From: Chara braunii
Taxonomy: Eukaryota; Streptophyta; Charophyceae; Charales; Characeae
Reading direction: 5' to 3'
NCBI GenBank assembly: GCA_003427395.1
Contig: BFEA01000041.1
Span: 2,355,601 to 2,379,873, forward strand
Length of the DNA: 24,273 nucleotides
Below are positions 1 through 8,887 of the stretch, in pieces (position 1 is the first letter of the stretch; every line of letters starts with the position of its first letter). The notes beneath the pieces were generated by a model. The model saw nothing but the letters and a program-made list of their open reading frames with translations, did no database searches and was not told where the DNA came from. A program made the translations under genes and the position numbers.

Positions 1-110
1 ATCCTCCTGATGAGTCGGTGCAACTCCGACGAAACAGTTTGTCACAGCCCCTCGTTTGTTGTCCTCTTCTCTCTCTCTGCCTACGGTTTACCGGGCAGTT
101 CTATTTGTGA

Positions 111-112
<2 letters not shown>
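1..112 (+). ncRNA. Hammerhead-core element, copy 1 (cut by window edge)
   Basis: The hammerhead core boxes are visible: CTGATGA at 7-13, stem II arms GTCGG (14-18) and CCGAC (26-30) around a 7-nt loop, and GAAA at 31-34. The 3' side of stem I (CCTC, 3-6) is present, but its partner lies beyond the window edge. The rest matches the copy at 23543-23655 with two differences seen by eye: loop II has C where the others have A (21), and a G is A at 103. The copy ends in GTGACGATATATA and runs into a TA microsatellite. The family may be a self-cleaving short retroelement; that role is inferred from the core motif. Confidence 0.6.
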
Positions 113-143
<31 letters not shown>

Positions 144-183
144 TATATATAGATATGTATCTATCTATCTATATATATAGATA
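113..183. repeat. TA / GATA microsatellite
   Basis: An (AT)n run shades into GATA/TCTA repeats. It follows directly on the 3' end of the hammerhead-core copy 1, as TA runs do for the other copies, so it is probably an expanded tail of the element rather than independent sequence. Confidence 0.85.
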
Positions 184-290
184 GTTGGCGAAACTCCAGC
201 GAGACAGTTTGTCACACCCATCCTTTGTTGTCCTCTTCTCCCTCAGAGTCTCTGCCGATGGTTTACCAGGAAGCTCTGTTTGATGATGTG
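182..290 (+). ncRNA. Degenerate hammerhead-core element, copy 2
   Basis: This is a diverged copy of the same element. The first core box CTGATGA is lost into microsatellite sequence. Stem II is still able to pair: GTTGG (184-188) with CCAGC (196-200) around loop CGAAACT. Compared with the other copies (GTCGG/CCGAC), one pair changed from C-G to T-A and another from T-A to T-G, so pairing was kept. The second core box is GAGA (201-204) instead of GAAA, so this copy should not cleave. The 3' end runs into TA repeats. Confidence 0.5.
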
Positions 291-321
<31 letters not shown>

Positions 322-331
322 GTATATATAT
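291..331. repeat. TA / TGTA microsatellite
   Basis: A TA run with interspersed TGTA units. It is shared as the tail of two element copies facing each other (182-290 on plus, 332-446 on minus). Confidence 0.85.
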
Positions 332-445
332 CGTCACAAACAGAACTGCCCGGTAAACCGTAGGCAGAGAGAGAGAAGAGGACAACAAACGAGGGGCTGT
401 GACAAACTGTTTCGTCGGAGTTTCACCGACTCATCAGGAGGCTGA

Positions 446-446
<1 letters not shown>
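332..446 (-). ncRNA. Hammerhead-core element, copy 3 (minus strand)
   Basis: Read on the minus strand: CTGATGA (complement of 431-437), stem II GTCGG (complement of 426-430) and CCGAC (complement of 414-418) around loop TGAAACT, then GAAA (complement of 410-413) and CAG. By eye it is identical to the copy at 23543-23655 through their shared length. At its 5' side only TTCAGCCTC remains before TA/CA microsatellite, so the 5' arms of stems I and III are missing and this copy cannot fold the whole ribozyme. Confidence 0.6.

Positions 447-506
<60 letters not shown>
447..506. repeat. TG dinucleotide microsatellite
   Basis: A short TA stretch followed by an uninterrupted (TG)n run of about 25 units, directly at the 5' edge of hammerhead-core copy 3. 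ORFs predicted through it (poly His-Thr or poly Cys-Val) are repeat artefacts. Confidence 0.95.
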
Positions 507-508
<2 letters not shown>

Positions 509-657
509 ACAATATATATAAACATATGCTACGATATGTTGGTGGTGAGCGGCAGTTGTTGAAAATTGGGTCCAGGTTCCATGATCATGCACGAATAACA
601 CAAAGATACCCCACCCCACCCCACCCCACCAGTTTGATTATTTAACTGGAAGAAGAA
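507..657. other. Unassigned sequence with a CCCCA repeat
   Basis: No gene is supported. The stretch at 609-630 is a short (CCCCA)n repeat. The rest resembles nothing else in the window. Confidence 0.5.
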
Positions 658-720
658 ATGAAGTGTACTGCAGCATCGATTGCTCTGTTAAACTCAGGGG
701 ATATACTGACAGTGGCCAGA
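658..720 (-). repeat. Fragment of the L1 3'-UTR stem-loop module
   Basis: The words GCAGCATCGATTGCTCTG and CTCAGGGGATATACTGA match the repeated module of the L1 3' UTRs elsewhere (consensus CCAGCATTGATTNCCCTG, then CAGGGGATTNACTGAGCAG). It is an isolated, old fragment without the neighbouring UTR sequence. Confidence 0.5.
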
Positions 721-1204
721 TTACGAAAGCGTGGAAGATCGCATCTCTTGAAAGATTGCATCTTCTGCAGCCCTCTGAAACATCAATCTACAGCAATTTC
801 ATCTAATATCCTAGTAGACAGCTGTGAAAAAAAGAAAATTAAAAAAAAATTGACAGCCATGAAATCGCTAAATTCTTCATGATCAATCCCTCATAATGCA
901 CCACTCTAACAGTCAATAGCATGGCATTGCCTTTGGTGATGGATAAACTCAGACGTACTCACACTGTGACTTTTCTGCCATGGGTGCATCTGACCACAAT
1001 TAGGTGACCGTACGTCCCGTTCTGAGTACGAGAAAAGGGAACCCTGCCCAGAAGCTCTTTTGGGAAAAAAAAAAAAAAAAAAAAAGCTCATAGTGTGAGC
1101 CTAGGTGGTTCTCTCACCACCTCCTGGATAGAGGGGTTTCTGTGTGATGTTTTGTCAAAAAAAGAACGAGAGATAAAAAAAAAAGCTACTAGTGCAAGTA
1201 TGCC
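721..1204. other. Unassigned region with poly-A tract
   Basis: No coding potential is convincing here. An A run lies at about 1065-1085. A small hairpin (GGTGGT / ACCACC) lies at about 1103-1119. A second A-rich stretch lies near 1165-1183. These may be tails of eroded retroelements, but nothing identifies them. Confidence 0.5.
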
Positions 1205-1255
1205 TTCAATCAGCAGTTACTGAACAGTGTGTGTTTAGGGCATCAGGCTCTGCCC

Positions 1256-1288
<33 letters not shown>

Positions 1289-1316
1289 TTGGACCTTGAA
1301 CCAGCACCCTCCGGGG

Positions 1317-1405
1317 TCCCGGCAAAACAGTTTCCAACCTTTCCAAAATTGTTCGGCCACTTTTTATGGCCAGACGTCTTTTCCATCGTTTTTCCTGTGG
1401 GGTCC
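1317..1405. repeat. Dispersed repeat, copy 1 of 2
   Basis: The order of words GCAAAACAGTTTCCA, CCTTTCCAAAA, TTTTTATGGCC, TTTTCCATCGTTTTTCCTGT and GGGGTCCA is repeated with changes at 7648-7735. The family is not recognised. A weaker resemblance (CGCAAAACTGTTTCCAGG) is seen near 3158. Confidence 0.55.
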
Positions 1406-1443
1406 AACTCTAAGTCTCATAACCGCTACAACCCTTGGAGGTG

Positions 1444-1594
1444 TTAAACCACCAGTACTTGGGTGACGCCTTAGCGTTAACGCTACGCGATTTCCACGGC
1501 CGGCGGGCCGTCGATAAATCGAATCGACAGCCCGCACTGCTTCGAGATTTGGGCGGCCGGCGCGGCGCGCAGTGCCCAAGTACTGGTGGTTTAA
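1444..1594. mobile_element. Small fold-back element (MITE-like) flanked by TTAA
   Basis: Perfect 20-bp inverted ends: TTAAACCACCAGTACTTGGG at 1444-1463 and its complement at 1575-1594. If TTAA is the duplicated target, the element is about 147 bp with 16-bp inverted repeats. The GC-rich interior has a second hairpin (GCGGGCCGTCGAT against ATCGACAGCCCGC, one mismatch) near 1505-1537. TTAA duplication is known for piggyBac-type transposons, whose ends usually start CCY; these start ACC, so the family stays open. No transposase is present, so it would be non-autonomous. The related unit B (1911-1930) lacks it. Confidence 0.6.
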
Positions 1595-1800
1595 AACCGT
1601 TGGATTCCTACTGGTTATGATATCCAGCTCACCTCCAGGGCTGTAGCGTCCTTGACCTCACACCACACACACAACACTACACCATGGACACAGTGCGATC
1701 AACACACTCCGCCTGGACAACATGCAGCCCCACCACAGCTACTTAACCTGGTCACTCCAAGGTGGACCAACTGCCCGTGGGTTCCACATGCGCCTTCAGA

Positions 1801-2125
1801 GTAGTTACTGAACAACGTGCGTTTAGGGCATCAGGCCCCGCACTGCACGCACGACCTCGAACCGGCACCCTCAGCCTCAAGAACGATGTCTTGTGACGAC
1901 TACAACCCTTGGAGGTGTTATCCAGCTCACCTCCACACATGTGTCTTCTCACCTGCACACATGTGGCTGACCAGGGCTGTAGCGTCCTCGAACTCACACC
2001 ACACACACAACATCACACCGCAGACACGGCAATCAACACACTCTGCTCGGACAACACGCAGCCCCACCACGGCTACTTAACCTGGTCACTCCAAGGTGGA
2101 CGAACTGCCCACGGGTTCGACCTAT
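1801..2125. repeat. Direct repeat unit B
   Basis: This is the partner of unit A, without the fold-back insertion. At 1911-1935 the sequence GGAGGTGTTA runs straight into TCCAGCTCACCTCCA. It has its own extra 38 bp with two ACACATGTG words (about 1935-1972). No ORF is supported. Confidence 0.65.
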
Positions 2126-2465
2126 CCATTGGTAAATTGAATGGGGGAAAATTCACCTAGGCTACTCGGCTCGCCCAGCTGTGCAGCAGGTGCATGCAGC
2201 CCAGGCAAGTTGTCCGGGGGTCACCTGCACGGGGCACTCCCTGCAGGCAAAAAATAGCTCCTCTTTTTTTTTCCAGTGGGGGTGTTCTGTGCATGCCTAG
2301 AGGAGCCCAAATCCAGGCTCCATTCATTTTTCGATTGCTGGCTGCCAAGGGGGAGGAACCGGGGTATAAATTGGTTTAGGCTACCAGAGTGATCCGGGAC
2401 CACTTGCCCGGCCGGGCAAAAAAGAATTAAAAAAAATAAAGAATAAAAATAAAAAATTTTAATTC
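2126..2465. other. Unassigned region
   Basis: No gene is supported. There are short local repeats (TTAGGCTAC / CTAGGCTAC near 2157 and 2376) and an A/T-rich stretch at 2420-2465. Confidence 0.4.
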
Positions 2466-2987
2466 GATAATTTGCAAAATACTCCCATAAGTTGACCCCT
2501 CATCTTCGCAGACTATGAGAAGCGACGCCTTGCTAAGGACGCAGCTCGTCCCGCCCGACCCACCCCGGTATCGGACAGACAACTTCGCCCTCGCAGGTAG
2601 CTCGGACTTTTAAGAGGGGGAGTGTGTTAGATATAGGCCAAAATGACCCTAAAAGATGTGTGTAGAGCGGAATGCCCCTCTGACAAAAAACATAGTTTGT
2701 GAAACACCCCTAGCGTCGGTTGGACCCCCATCTTTGCAATATACCCCTACCGCATACCGTCCAACTTTGCAAAATGCCCCAGTACTTGCCAACAATTCCT
2801 AGGTGCTATTGCAAAAGGCCAAGGCCCAAACGGGGACATCGGGGACGTCCATATGGGGAAGTTGCACACCTGCCTGACAGGGGCACAACACAAACAGCTC
2901 GGCCCAAAAGGGCGTTCCGCTCTACCCACATCTTTCAGGGGCATTTTGGCGTATATCTCAACTTATGGGGGTATTTTGCAAATTATC
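2466..2987. repeat. Nested inverted repeat with interrupted left arm
   Basis: Outer arms: 2466-2494 (GATAATTTGCAAAATACTCC onward) and 2959-2987, one mismatch over 29 nt. Inner arms: about 2629-2677 and 2908-2957 (AAAATGACCCTAAAAGATGT against a complement with about four differences over 38 nt). On the right the two arms touch; on the left they are separated by about 135 nt. The interior repeats a TTTGCAAAATNCCCC-like word several times. This may be an LTR or a fold-back element; no coding capacity. Confidence 0.6.
2505..2625 (+). pseudogene. Possible LTR-retrotransposon tail: end of ORF, purine tract and LTR start
   Basis: One frame reads open to a TAA at 2611-2613 (last residues about ALAGSSDF). 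It is followed at once by the purine tract AAGAGGGGGAG (2612-2622) and TGTGTTAGATATA. An ORF end, a purine tract and a TG start are the usual order at a 3' LTR boundary in Ty3/gypsy elements. The coding part is too short to assign a domain, so this rests on arrangement only. It occupies the gap in the left arm of the inverted repeat. Confidence 0.35.
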
Positions 2988-3269
2988 CCTTTTTATTTTT
3001 ATTTTTAATTTGGTAAGGAATTTTGATGCGACCCTGAGTCAAACGTTGTTCAGAATAGCTTCGCAAATGCGGATTTCCTAAGAATTGCAGACAATCAGGT
3101 TCAACTCCTTCAAATAGGAGCTGGACCCCACAGGACCGTGGAAAGAAAAAACTTCGCCGCAAAACTGTTTCCAGGATCCCACAGCTTGCAGCAGATGTCC
3201 ACAGAAAGGTGAAATTTCTCCCGAAAACCGTCTTCCCGGACCGCACAGACCGAAGATTGCAGTGTGGAA

Positions 3270-3273
<4 letters not shown>
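2988..3273. other. Unassigned region
   Basis: No gene is supported. Part of it (CGCAAAACTGTTTCCAGG near 3158) weakly resembles the dispersed repeat at 1317 and 7648. Confidence 0.4.

Positions 3274-3317
<44 letters not shown>
3274..3317. repeat. T29 / A15 homopolymer junction
   Basis: About 29 T (3274-3302) are followed directly by 15 A (3303-3317). It lies at the 3' end of the minus-strand L1 that follows, where poly-T on the plus strand represents the poly-A tail. The adjoining A run may be a second, opposite tail or an assembly or slippage product. Confidence 0.8.
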
Positions 3318-3979
3318 CCCCTTTTTGTTTTTTTGGTGTTTTTAAAGAGCAGACAGCACTACCACCGGAGGAGAGGCTCCATCTATTGGTGGGGAGCATC
3401 ACCTGCTGGAAATGGGGTCCAGCATCCCATTACACATGAAAGGATGATTTGGAATATCCTGGCTGTGTACGAGTGGCCGTGATTCCTGCCAGCATTGATT
3501 GCCCTGCCAAATCAGGGGATTTACTGAGCAGGCTTATGTGCAAAACCAGAAGCATCTGTGAGTTGTCTGCCAGCATTGATTGCTGAGCAGACCCGTGTGT
3601 GCTTGGAAAACTGATGCTGCCTTTGTATCTCTTCACCCTCCGAGGGGAGGGCGCCAGATTGGAAATTGAAGGACTGATACTGTCACCACCTGCCTGCTCC
3701 AACACCCGCCTGCTTGCCGCCAATGCCGGCTGTTCCCGTGGATAAGCGAAGGGCTGATACTGTCACCAGCTGCTTGCTCCCCCTCCCGCCTGCTGACTGC
3801 TGGAAAACGGGACCAGCGTCCCTTGTGCTTGATAATCCAAAGCCTCAGGGCAGGAGCCTCTTCACCTTGCATCCAGCGCCAAATCACTGCTATTATTTGC
3901 AAGCTCCACTGCCCCTCCGTCTGGCCATACTTACCTGTGCTGCTACTATTACCTGGCTCCTCTGACCCCCTCCTTATGT
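3318..3979 (-). repeat. L1 3' UTR
   Basis: The shared UTR words are present: CTCCATCTATTGGTGGGGAG, AGCATCACCTGCTGGAAA, GGGTCCAGCATCCC, and the module CTGCCAGCATTGATTGCCCT...CAGGGGATTTACTGAGCAG at 3484-3533, with a shortened second module at about 3567-3591. The terminal stem-loop seen in other copies is eroded here (GAGCAGACAGCACTACCACC). ORFs called on the plus strand through it are not genes. Confidence 0.75.
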
Positions 3980-6900
3980 CTAGCATCCATACCACTGCGT
4001 TTCTACCAGGCAGTTAGAGGAGGGGGGGGGGAGTTCGGGGAAGTCCTCAGAAGGCTTCAGGGGGATGGCCGCATCCACCCTAGTCCAGTCTTTAAATATA
4101 AGACAATAATCTCTTACTATCTCTCTTCTCCCTTGGTCTGACCCTGGTGCAGGGGGTTCCCCTTTCCATTCAACCTTCCCTATCCTCCCCCCATCAGGTC
4201 CCCCGAGCCAGCTTGTCCTGAATTCCTGAATTTTAAGTAGAATGTCTTTTTTTCTGTCAAGGCGTCTGATTCAAGTTTTTACCTCCTCCCACACCGCGGT
4301 TATTTCGGTTTGAACCTGGTGCTGTATGCTTTCCGTGAACTCAGGCCCTTCCAATCTGGCACCTTCCATCTCGAATGTGCAGCGCCGTCTCCAAAGCGCC
4401 CAGAGCACCGCCCTCCGCCCCAATTTGAACATGTTGACGGTGAAGTCGTCTAGCTGGTCCGTGTGGCCTTTGGGCCAACTTTCAAACAGAATTGCCTGCC
4501 CGTCCCAGGGCCATGGGGCTAATGTTTCCAGCTGCCCCCAGATTCTGTCCCACCACCTCCACAGCCAGAGCGCCCCCGGGCATTGCAAGAAGATGTGTTC
4601 AATTCGGACGCTTTCTGGATGGGAACGAGTTGATGCATAGCTTGCACCATGGGAGGGCGCGGCCTCTCTGTTCAAGGGAGGTTTTGTCTATCAACCAGTT
4701 GTTGGTGGGCAGACAGCGGTGTTCCAGCTGCCATTGAAGCGAAGCAATTTTAGTCGGTTTAACTTTGGCCATCTTGAACCACTTGATTGTTCTTAGATCA
4801 TCTTCACTGACATTCAAGTGGTTCCTCCAGCGTTCCGCTACCTGATGTCTAAGGTTTATCGTTGGTCTGAGCAGCCTATAGGTGGATTTGACCGTTAGAC
4901 CATATAATGTCCTGGTGCTGCTCCTTCCCTTCCCCCAATGGGTTGTCCATGTCCACTCTAGCGGGTCCAAGGCCAGATGTTGGATCGGGGAGCCAGGCAG
5001 GAAAGCTATGCTTTGTTCATTCTCCTCGAGGACTCTAACTCTGAAAAGATCTTCTTTTTGACACTCAATGGTTTCTATCGGGTCGCTCGTTGAAATTATG
5101 CTGTCCCGTCCCACTTGGAAGAGTTTTACTTCCACTCTTCCTCCCGGGAGACAGCCGACCACCCTGCCCACTTCTCCTTGTCGCCCTGTCACTGCCACCC
5201 AGTCCTGCTTTTGTAGGGCAGGGCCTTTGTGGAGGATCCTCCACCAGGCCAGGGGGATCTTTTCCACTATCGCCTCCAGGGTTTCTTGTGGCCAGTGATA
5301 ATACCTCAGTCGTTGTCTTAGTTGGTCGGGGTTTATCCAATCCTTCTTCTCCATGTCCCAGATGTCCTTTACTCTCATTACCCCTCGCCTAATCCATGCT
5401 TGCCAGGGGGAGTCCATGCAGTAGAGAGTTTGTCCTCTTGAGTCCACTATCCACCTGTTGCCAAAAAGGGGTTGCCTCGCCACTTCCTCCCATCTATCCG
5501 GGGAGGTTTTGTCTGGTAGAGGGAGGCTCCTCCATGTTTTGAGAAGAGTGGGTCATAATGGGTCATTTCGCAGGTCATCCCTTGCAGCTCGTCTGGGGGA
5601 GGGAGAATCGCAGTCATGCTGCATCCGCCTCGGCCTCGGGATGGACCAATCCCTATTTTTGAGCCACATCCACGGGTCGCTTCCTGCTGTTGTCTGGGGT
5701 GCCAGTCTGGAGATCTGTTCTAGAGCCAACCCTTTCCAGGGGACGTCTGGATAAAAAATCAGACGTTTAATCCATTGCACCACCTGAGCTTTAGTCTGCG
5801 CCTGCGGGTCAAGAAGGCCTAGCCCCCTTTTTGTTTTAGGCTGGATTGTAGAGTGCAATGCCATACGGTTGATCACGTTTACTTTCTCGTGGTCACTCCT
5901 CCATAGGAAGGCTGTTATCTGCCACTTTAATGGGCGCAAGGCGTTCTTGTCCAGGGCCCAGATTGCAGACTTGTACCATAGCGAGGCCAGCACCACGTTG
6001 TTGATAGTCAGGGAACGTCCAAACAACGAAGTGTGTTTGTTCTTCCAGAGCGCCATTTTTGCCAGGGGCGGCCCGGTGAGCCATTCGTTATTGCTAGATG
6101 GTCTTCCTTCCGCCGTCATCGATACACCCAGCATTTTGATGGGCGCTTCTTCTGGAAGCCATTTAAGCCTGGGTTGCTCTGGCGGCCTCACTCCCTGGTG
6201 GTGGATCCACCATCCTTGGGTTTTATTTCCCCAGTTTACGCACATGTCTGAGAGTTGACAGAAACGGTCCATCATACGTTGGATTTCTTCCATTGATTCC
6301 CAGGAGGCGTTCACCATCAGGGTCAGGTCATGCGCAAACAATGAAGACTGGGATTGCTTCCTTGGGTATGACTGACACTTGAATTTTCTTGATGTCCTTA
6401 TGAGTTCTGAGGTTGGTGGCTAGCGCTTCCATAATGATTACAAACAGATATGGGGCTATGGGGTCCCCTTGTCTGACTAATGTTTGCAGATTAATGGGAG
6501 GGGTCAGGTTGTCATTCACCATGACTCAGGTAGTTGCACTGGAATGGAGGATCCTGATCCATCTCCTAAAGTCTGGCCAAAAATTGAGCTTTTGCAAACA
6601 CATGTCTTGGAAGACCCAGTCCACGTGATCATAAGCTTTTTCGAAGTCGATGAAAATGATGGCCGCATTATTTTTAGATTGTCTGGTCAGTTTAATCGTC
6701 TCGTTAACCAAAAGATTGTTATCCTGAATATTCCTGCCTTGAATTAAGCTTGTTTGGTCTGGATGGATGATGTCCGACATTATCGGTGTCATGCGGTTGG
6801 CTAATGCTTTAGCCATCATCTTGTAGGCCACTGTGAGCAGGGTAATGGGTCTGTAGTTCCTTATATTAATCCTTTCCTCTTTCTTATAAAGGAGCGTCAG

Positions 6901-7446
6901 CACCCCCTGCCCAACCAGCTCCCCAGTCTGTCCCATGGTCTAGACCTCCTGGTAAAATTCCATGAGGTCTTGCGATATTTCTGGCCACATTGCCACCCAG
7001 AACTCCTTGGGGAGCCCATCTATGCCTGTTTTTTTTTCGTCCTCCATTTGCGACAATGCCGTCCATATTTCTTCTTTCGCAAGGGGCTCGTCTAGGGTTT
7101 TTCTCTGCTGTTTTGTTAGGGTTCTAGTAAGCAGGTGCAAGAAGTCTTCAATTTCCGTCGTGCGTCGATGCATGGGGAGCTTCCCGCACTCCGAGGTGAA
7201 CAAGGTTTGGTAGAAGTCTCTTGCTATCTTTCTGCAAGCGGTTGTAGACGTGTGCAGGGAGCCTTGCTGAACTTTGGGGTCCTCCAAGGCTTCGATTACT
7301 GACCTCCCTGATTTAGCCTTGGCCATGGCAAAGAACCTTGCGTTCATGGGCGGTGTGGAAAAAAAATAGTTTTTTGTTTTCACATAGTCCGCAGCCTGGA
7401 AAGGTCTCACGGGAGGATTCCTCGCCACAGTTTTGTGCCAACTCTA
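3980..7446 (-). pseudogene. L1 ORF2 remnant: reverse transcriptase, zf-RVT and C-terminal domain
   Basis: Order on the minus strand. 7446-6940: linker and RT start (KKTGIDGLPKEFW). 6936-6529: RT motifs NYRPITLL, DQTSLIQGRNIQDN and FIDFEKAYDHVDW. 6522-6345: RQGDPIAPYLF. From 6341: FAHD, where the family has FADD, so one catalytic Asp (codon at 6330-6332) is His. 5552-4600: thumb and linker, then SLQWQLEHRCLPTNNW and WCKLC. 4640-4271: EHIFLQCPG completes the Cys/His zf-RVT knuckle. 4270-3980: WLGG and a tail ending ETQWYG. Damage: in-frame stops at 6940-6942 (TAG), 6526-6528 (TGA) and 5553-5555 (TGA); frameshifts near 6341, 4620 and 4000. It would reverse-transcribe its own RNA if intact; it is dead. 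Confidence 0.88.
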
Positions 7447-7647
7447 GAGGGGAGGGGGGAGGGCGTGTCGTTCCTGGAAAAGTCTCATTGGGCAGCAGCC
7501 AATAGCGACCAAGAGTGCTACAAAAAAAAAGGAAAAACAAAGAAACACAGAACAAAACAAATGAGTGTCGATGGAGAAAGGCAACGATTGGCTCAACTGA
7601 TTTCCAAGGGTTTCCACGACGCATCTGGTTCTCCGCGGTGGGGTCCG
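7447..7647. other. Unassigned sequence at the L1 5' edge
   Basis: No gene is supported. There are two A-rich stretches (about 7521-7560). The L1 similarity stops near the TAG at 7444-7446. Confidence 0.4.
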
Positions 7648-7735
7648 CGCAAAACCGCTTTCCAGCTTTCCAAAAGTCTTTACCCGTTTTTTTGGCCGAA
7701 CAGTTTTTCCATCCTTTTTCCTGTGGGGTCCACCC
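7648..7735. repeat. Dispersed repeat, copy 2 of 2
   Basis: The words GCAAAACCGCTTTCCAGC, TTTCCAAAAGTC, TTTTTCCATCCTTTTTCCTG and GGGGTCCA occur in the same order as at 1317-1405. Confidence 0.55.
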
Positions 7736-7899
7736 CTAGGTTCAGAATTCCTGCAGGCACATGCCTGTAAGCTAAGCTGGCTGATGCTGTCAGTACCCCC
7801 GGCTTCAATTTTATGAGTGATGAATTGATGGTTTGGTGTTTGGGGGGAAAAAAAAGTTGTTCACAATGTGAGTTTATTTTTCTGCATTATATTTTTATT
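7736..7899. other. Unassigned sequence
   Basis: No gene and no clear repeat, apart from a short A run at about 7848-7855. Confidence 0.4.
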
Positions 7900-8008
7900 T
7901 TGGGTTAACTACGGCTCAATCACGAAAATAGTTTGTAAATGCAGTTTAATGCACTTGAAACTGCGTTTTAGCAATTCAGTCAGGGCCCTCGTCTATCCAC
8001 GAACAGCA
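7900..8008 (-). repeat. Dispersed repeat without fold-back insertion
   Basis: Read on the minus strand it carries CCCTGACTGAATTGCTAAAA, CGCAGTTT, TGCATTTACAAACT and a GTAGTTA end, in the same order as 14323-14460 on the plus strand. It serves as an unoccupied reference for the small hairpin insertion there. Confidence 0.5.
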
Positions 8009-8290
8009 GACAAAAAAAAAAAAAAAAAAAAAAACATCCCTTATGCTGTGATTGAGGTCCGATACAGGAGGCTACAGTACTTGTCTGGAACTGAATGGAA
8101 AAAAAAAAAAAAAAAAAAAAAAGAATGAAGAATGCGCCCTGGCTGGCTGGCAGGGCGCTATAAGGACCTCACAACAAAAAACAAACAAAGAAAACGACAT
8201 GTCTAAAGGTCCTCACATACTCGCCAGATACATTCCTCAAAGCACTGGTGTAACTTCCACCTACGTGAGGGTCTTCCCCGCGTAGATGGA
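8009..8290. other. Two A homopolymers and unassigned sequence
   Basis: A runs of about 22 nt lie near 8012-8033 and 8099-8122. They look like tails of short retroposed fragments, but the 5' sequence between them is too short to assign. Confidence 0.5.
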
Positions 8291-8884
8291 TTCTTTTTTT
8301 TTTTCAAAGAAATGACCCAGTGCCCAAGGCTCAAATTATGAAATTGATTACAACACTCGTACACACGCCTCTTCCCATTAGGGCTGGAAGAGCCTCAGCC
8401 ACTGCTCCCCTGGAGATAGCTTCCCTGCATAACACGAATGTAGCATAGTCGCGGGGCTTTGATTGCTTCCCCAATGAGGAAGGATTAACCCCGTTGTGTG
8501 CAGAATCAATCTCTGCCCTACGAAACTCCTCAATTATCCCTACTTCAATCTTCTACACGGTGAGGAGTAGGGGAGATATCAATAAGGCACAAAGATTGAT
8601 AACAGGGCAAGAAAGTTTAATAGTTCATTAGTAATTACGACGAGCTTCCCCTAAACAGCAGTAGTTAACATAAACATAGACCAAAGGGGGGCACAATAGC
8701 TTGAAGAAAATTCTAGTCTATACGTAAAGACCATCAAACCAAATCAAACCCTAACCTATGACAACCAATTGCACTATTACAATCTCTTATCTAAGGTTGC
8801 CCGCACCAACATGCCCCCCACGATCCTAATTGGCAAGAAAACCACTCACGTGGGGAAGGCACTGTTGCAAAACAATTCAAAGCA
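8291..8884. other. Unassigned region
   Basis: A T-rich run sits at about 8292-8304. Beyond that there is no ORF, repeat or recognisable site in nearly 600 nt. Confidence 0.4.
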
Positions 8885-8887
8885 AAA

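Larger units (their letters stand above)
1205..1790. repeat. Direct repeat unit A (interrupted)
   Basis: Unit A shares several blocks in the same order with unit B at 1801-2125: TAGTTACTGAACA-like start, TTTAGGGCATCAGG, ACAACCCTTGGAGGTGTTA, TCCAGCTCACCTCCA, GGGCTGTAGCGTCC, then CTACTTAACCTGGTCACTCC and CAAGGTGGAC. Unit A carries two extra blocks that B lacks: about 1262-1425, including the repeat at 1317-1405, and a fold-back element at 1444-1594. No ORF is supported. Confidence 0.65.
3274..7446 (-). mobile_element. 5'-truncated L1-type retrotransposon, minus strand
   Basis: Read on the minus strand: the remainder of ORF2 from about 7446 to a stop near 3980, a 3' UTR (3979-3318), then a poly-A region. 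The endonuclease domain and any ORF1 are missing, as in most 5'-truncated non-LTR copies. The UTR is shared with the elements at 10141, 11305 and 20022. No target-site duplication could be picked out by eye. Confidence 0.85.

Noticed and set aside
31-105. Hammerhead stem III formed by CAG (35-37) and the downstream CTG near 101 within one unit (type I fold)
   Set aside because: It gives only three or four pairs, and stem I cannot then pair (CCTC against TGTG). The type III fold seen upstream at 23524 pairs far better.
334-645. Small ORFs with poly His-Thr or Cys-Val
   Set aside because: They are translations of the TG microsatellite.
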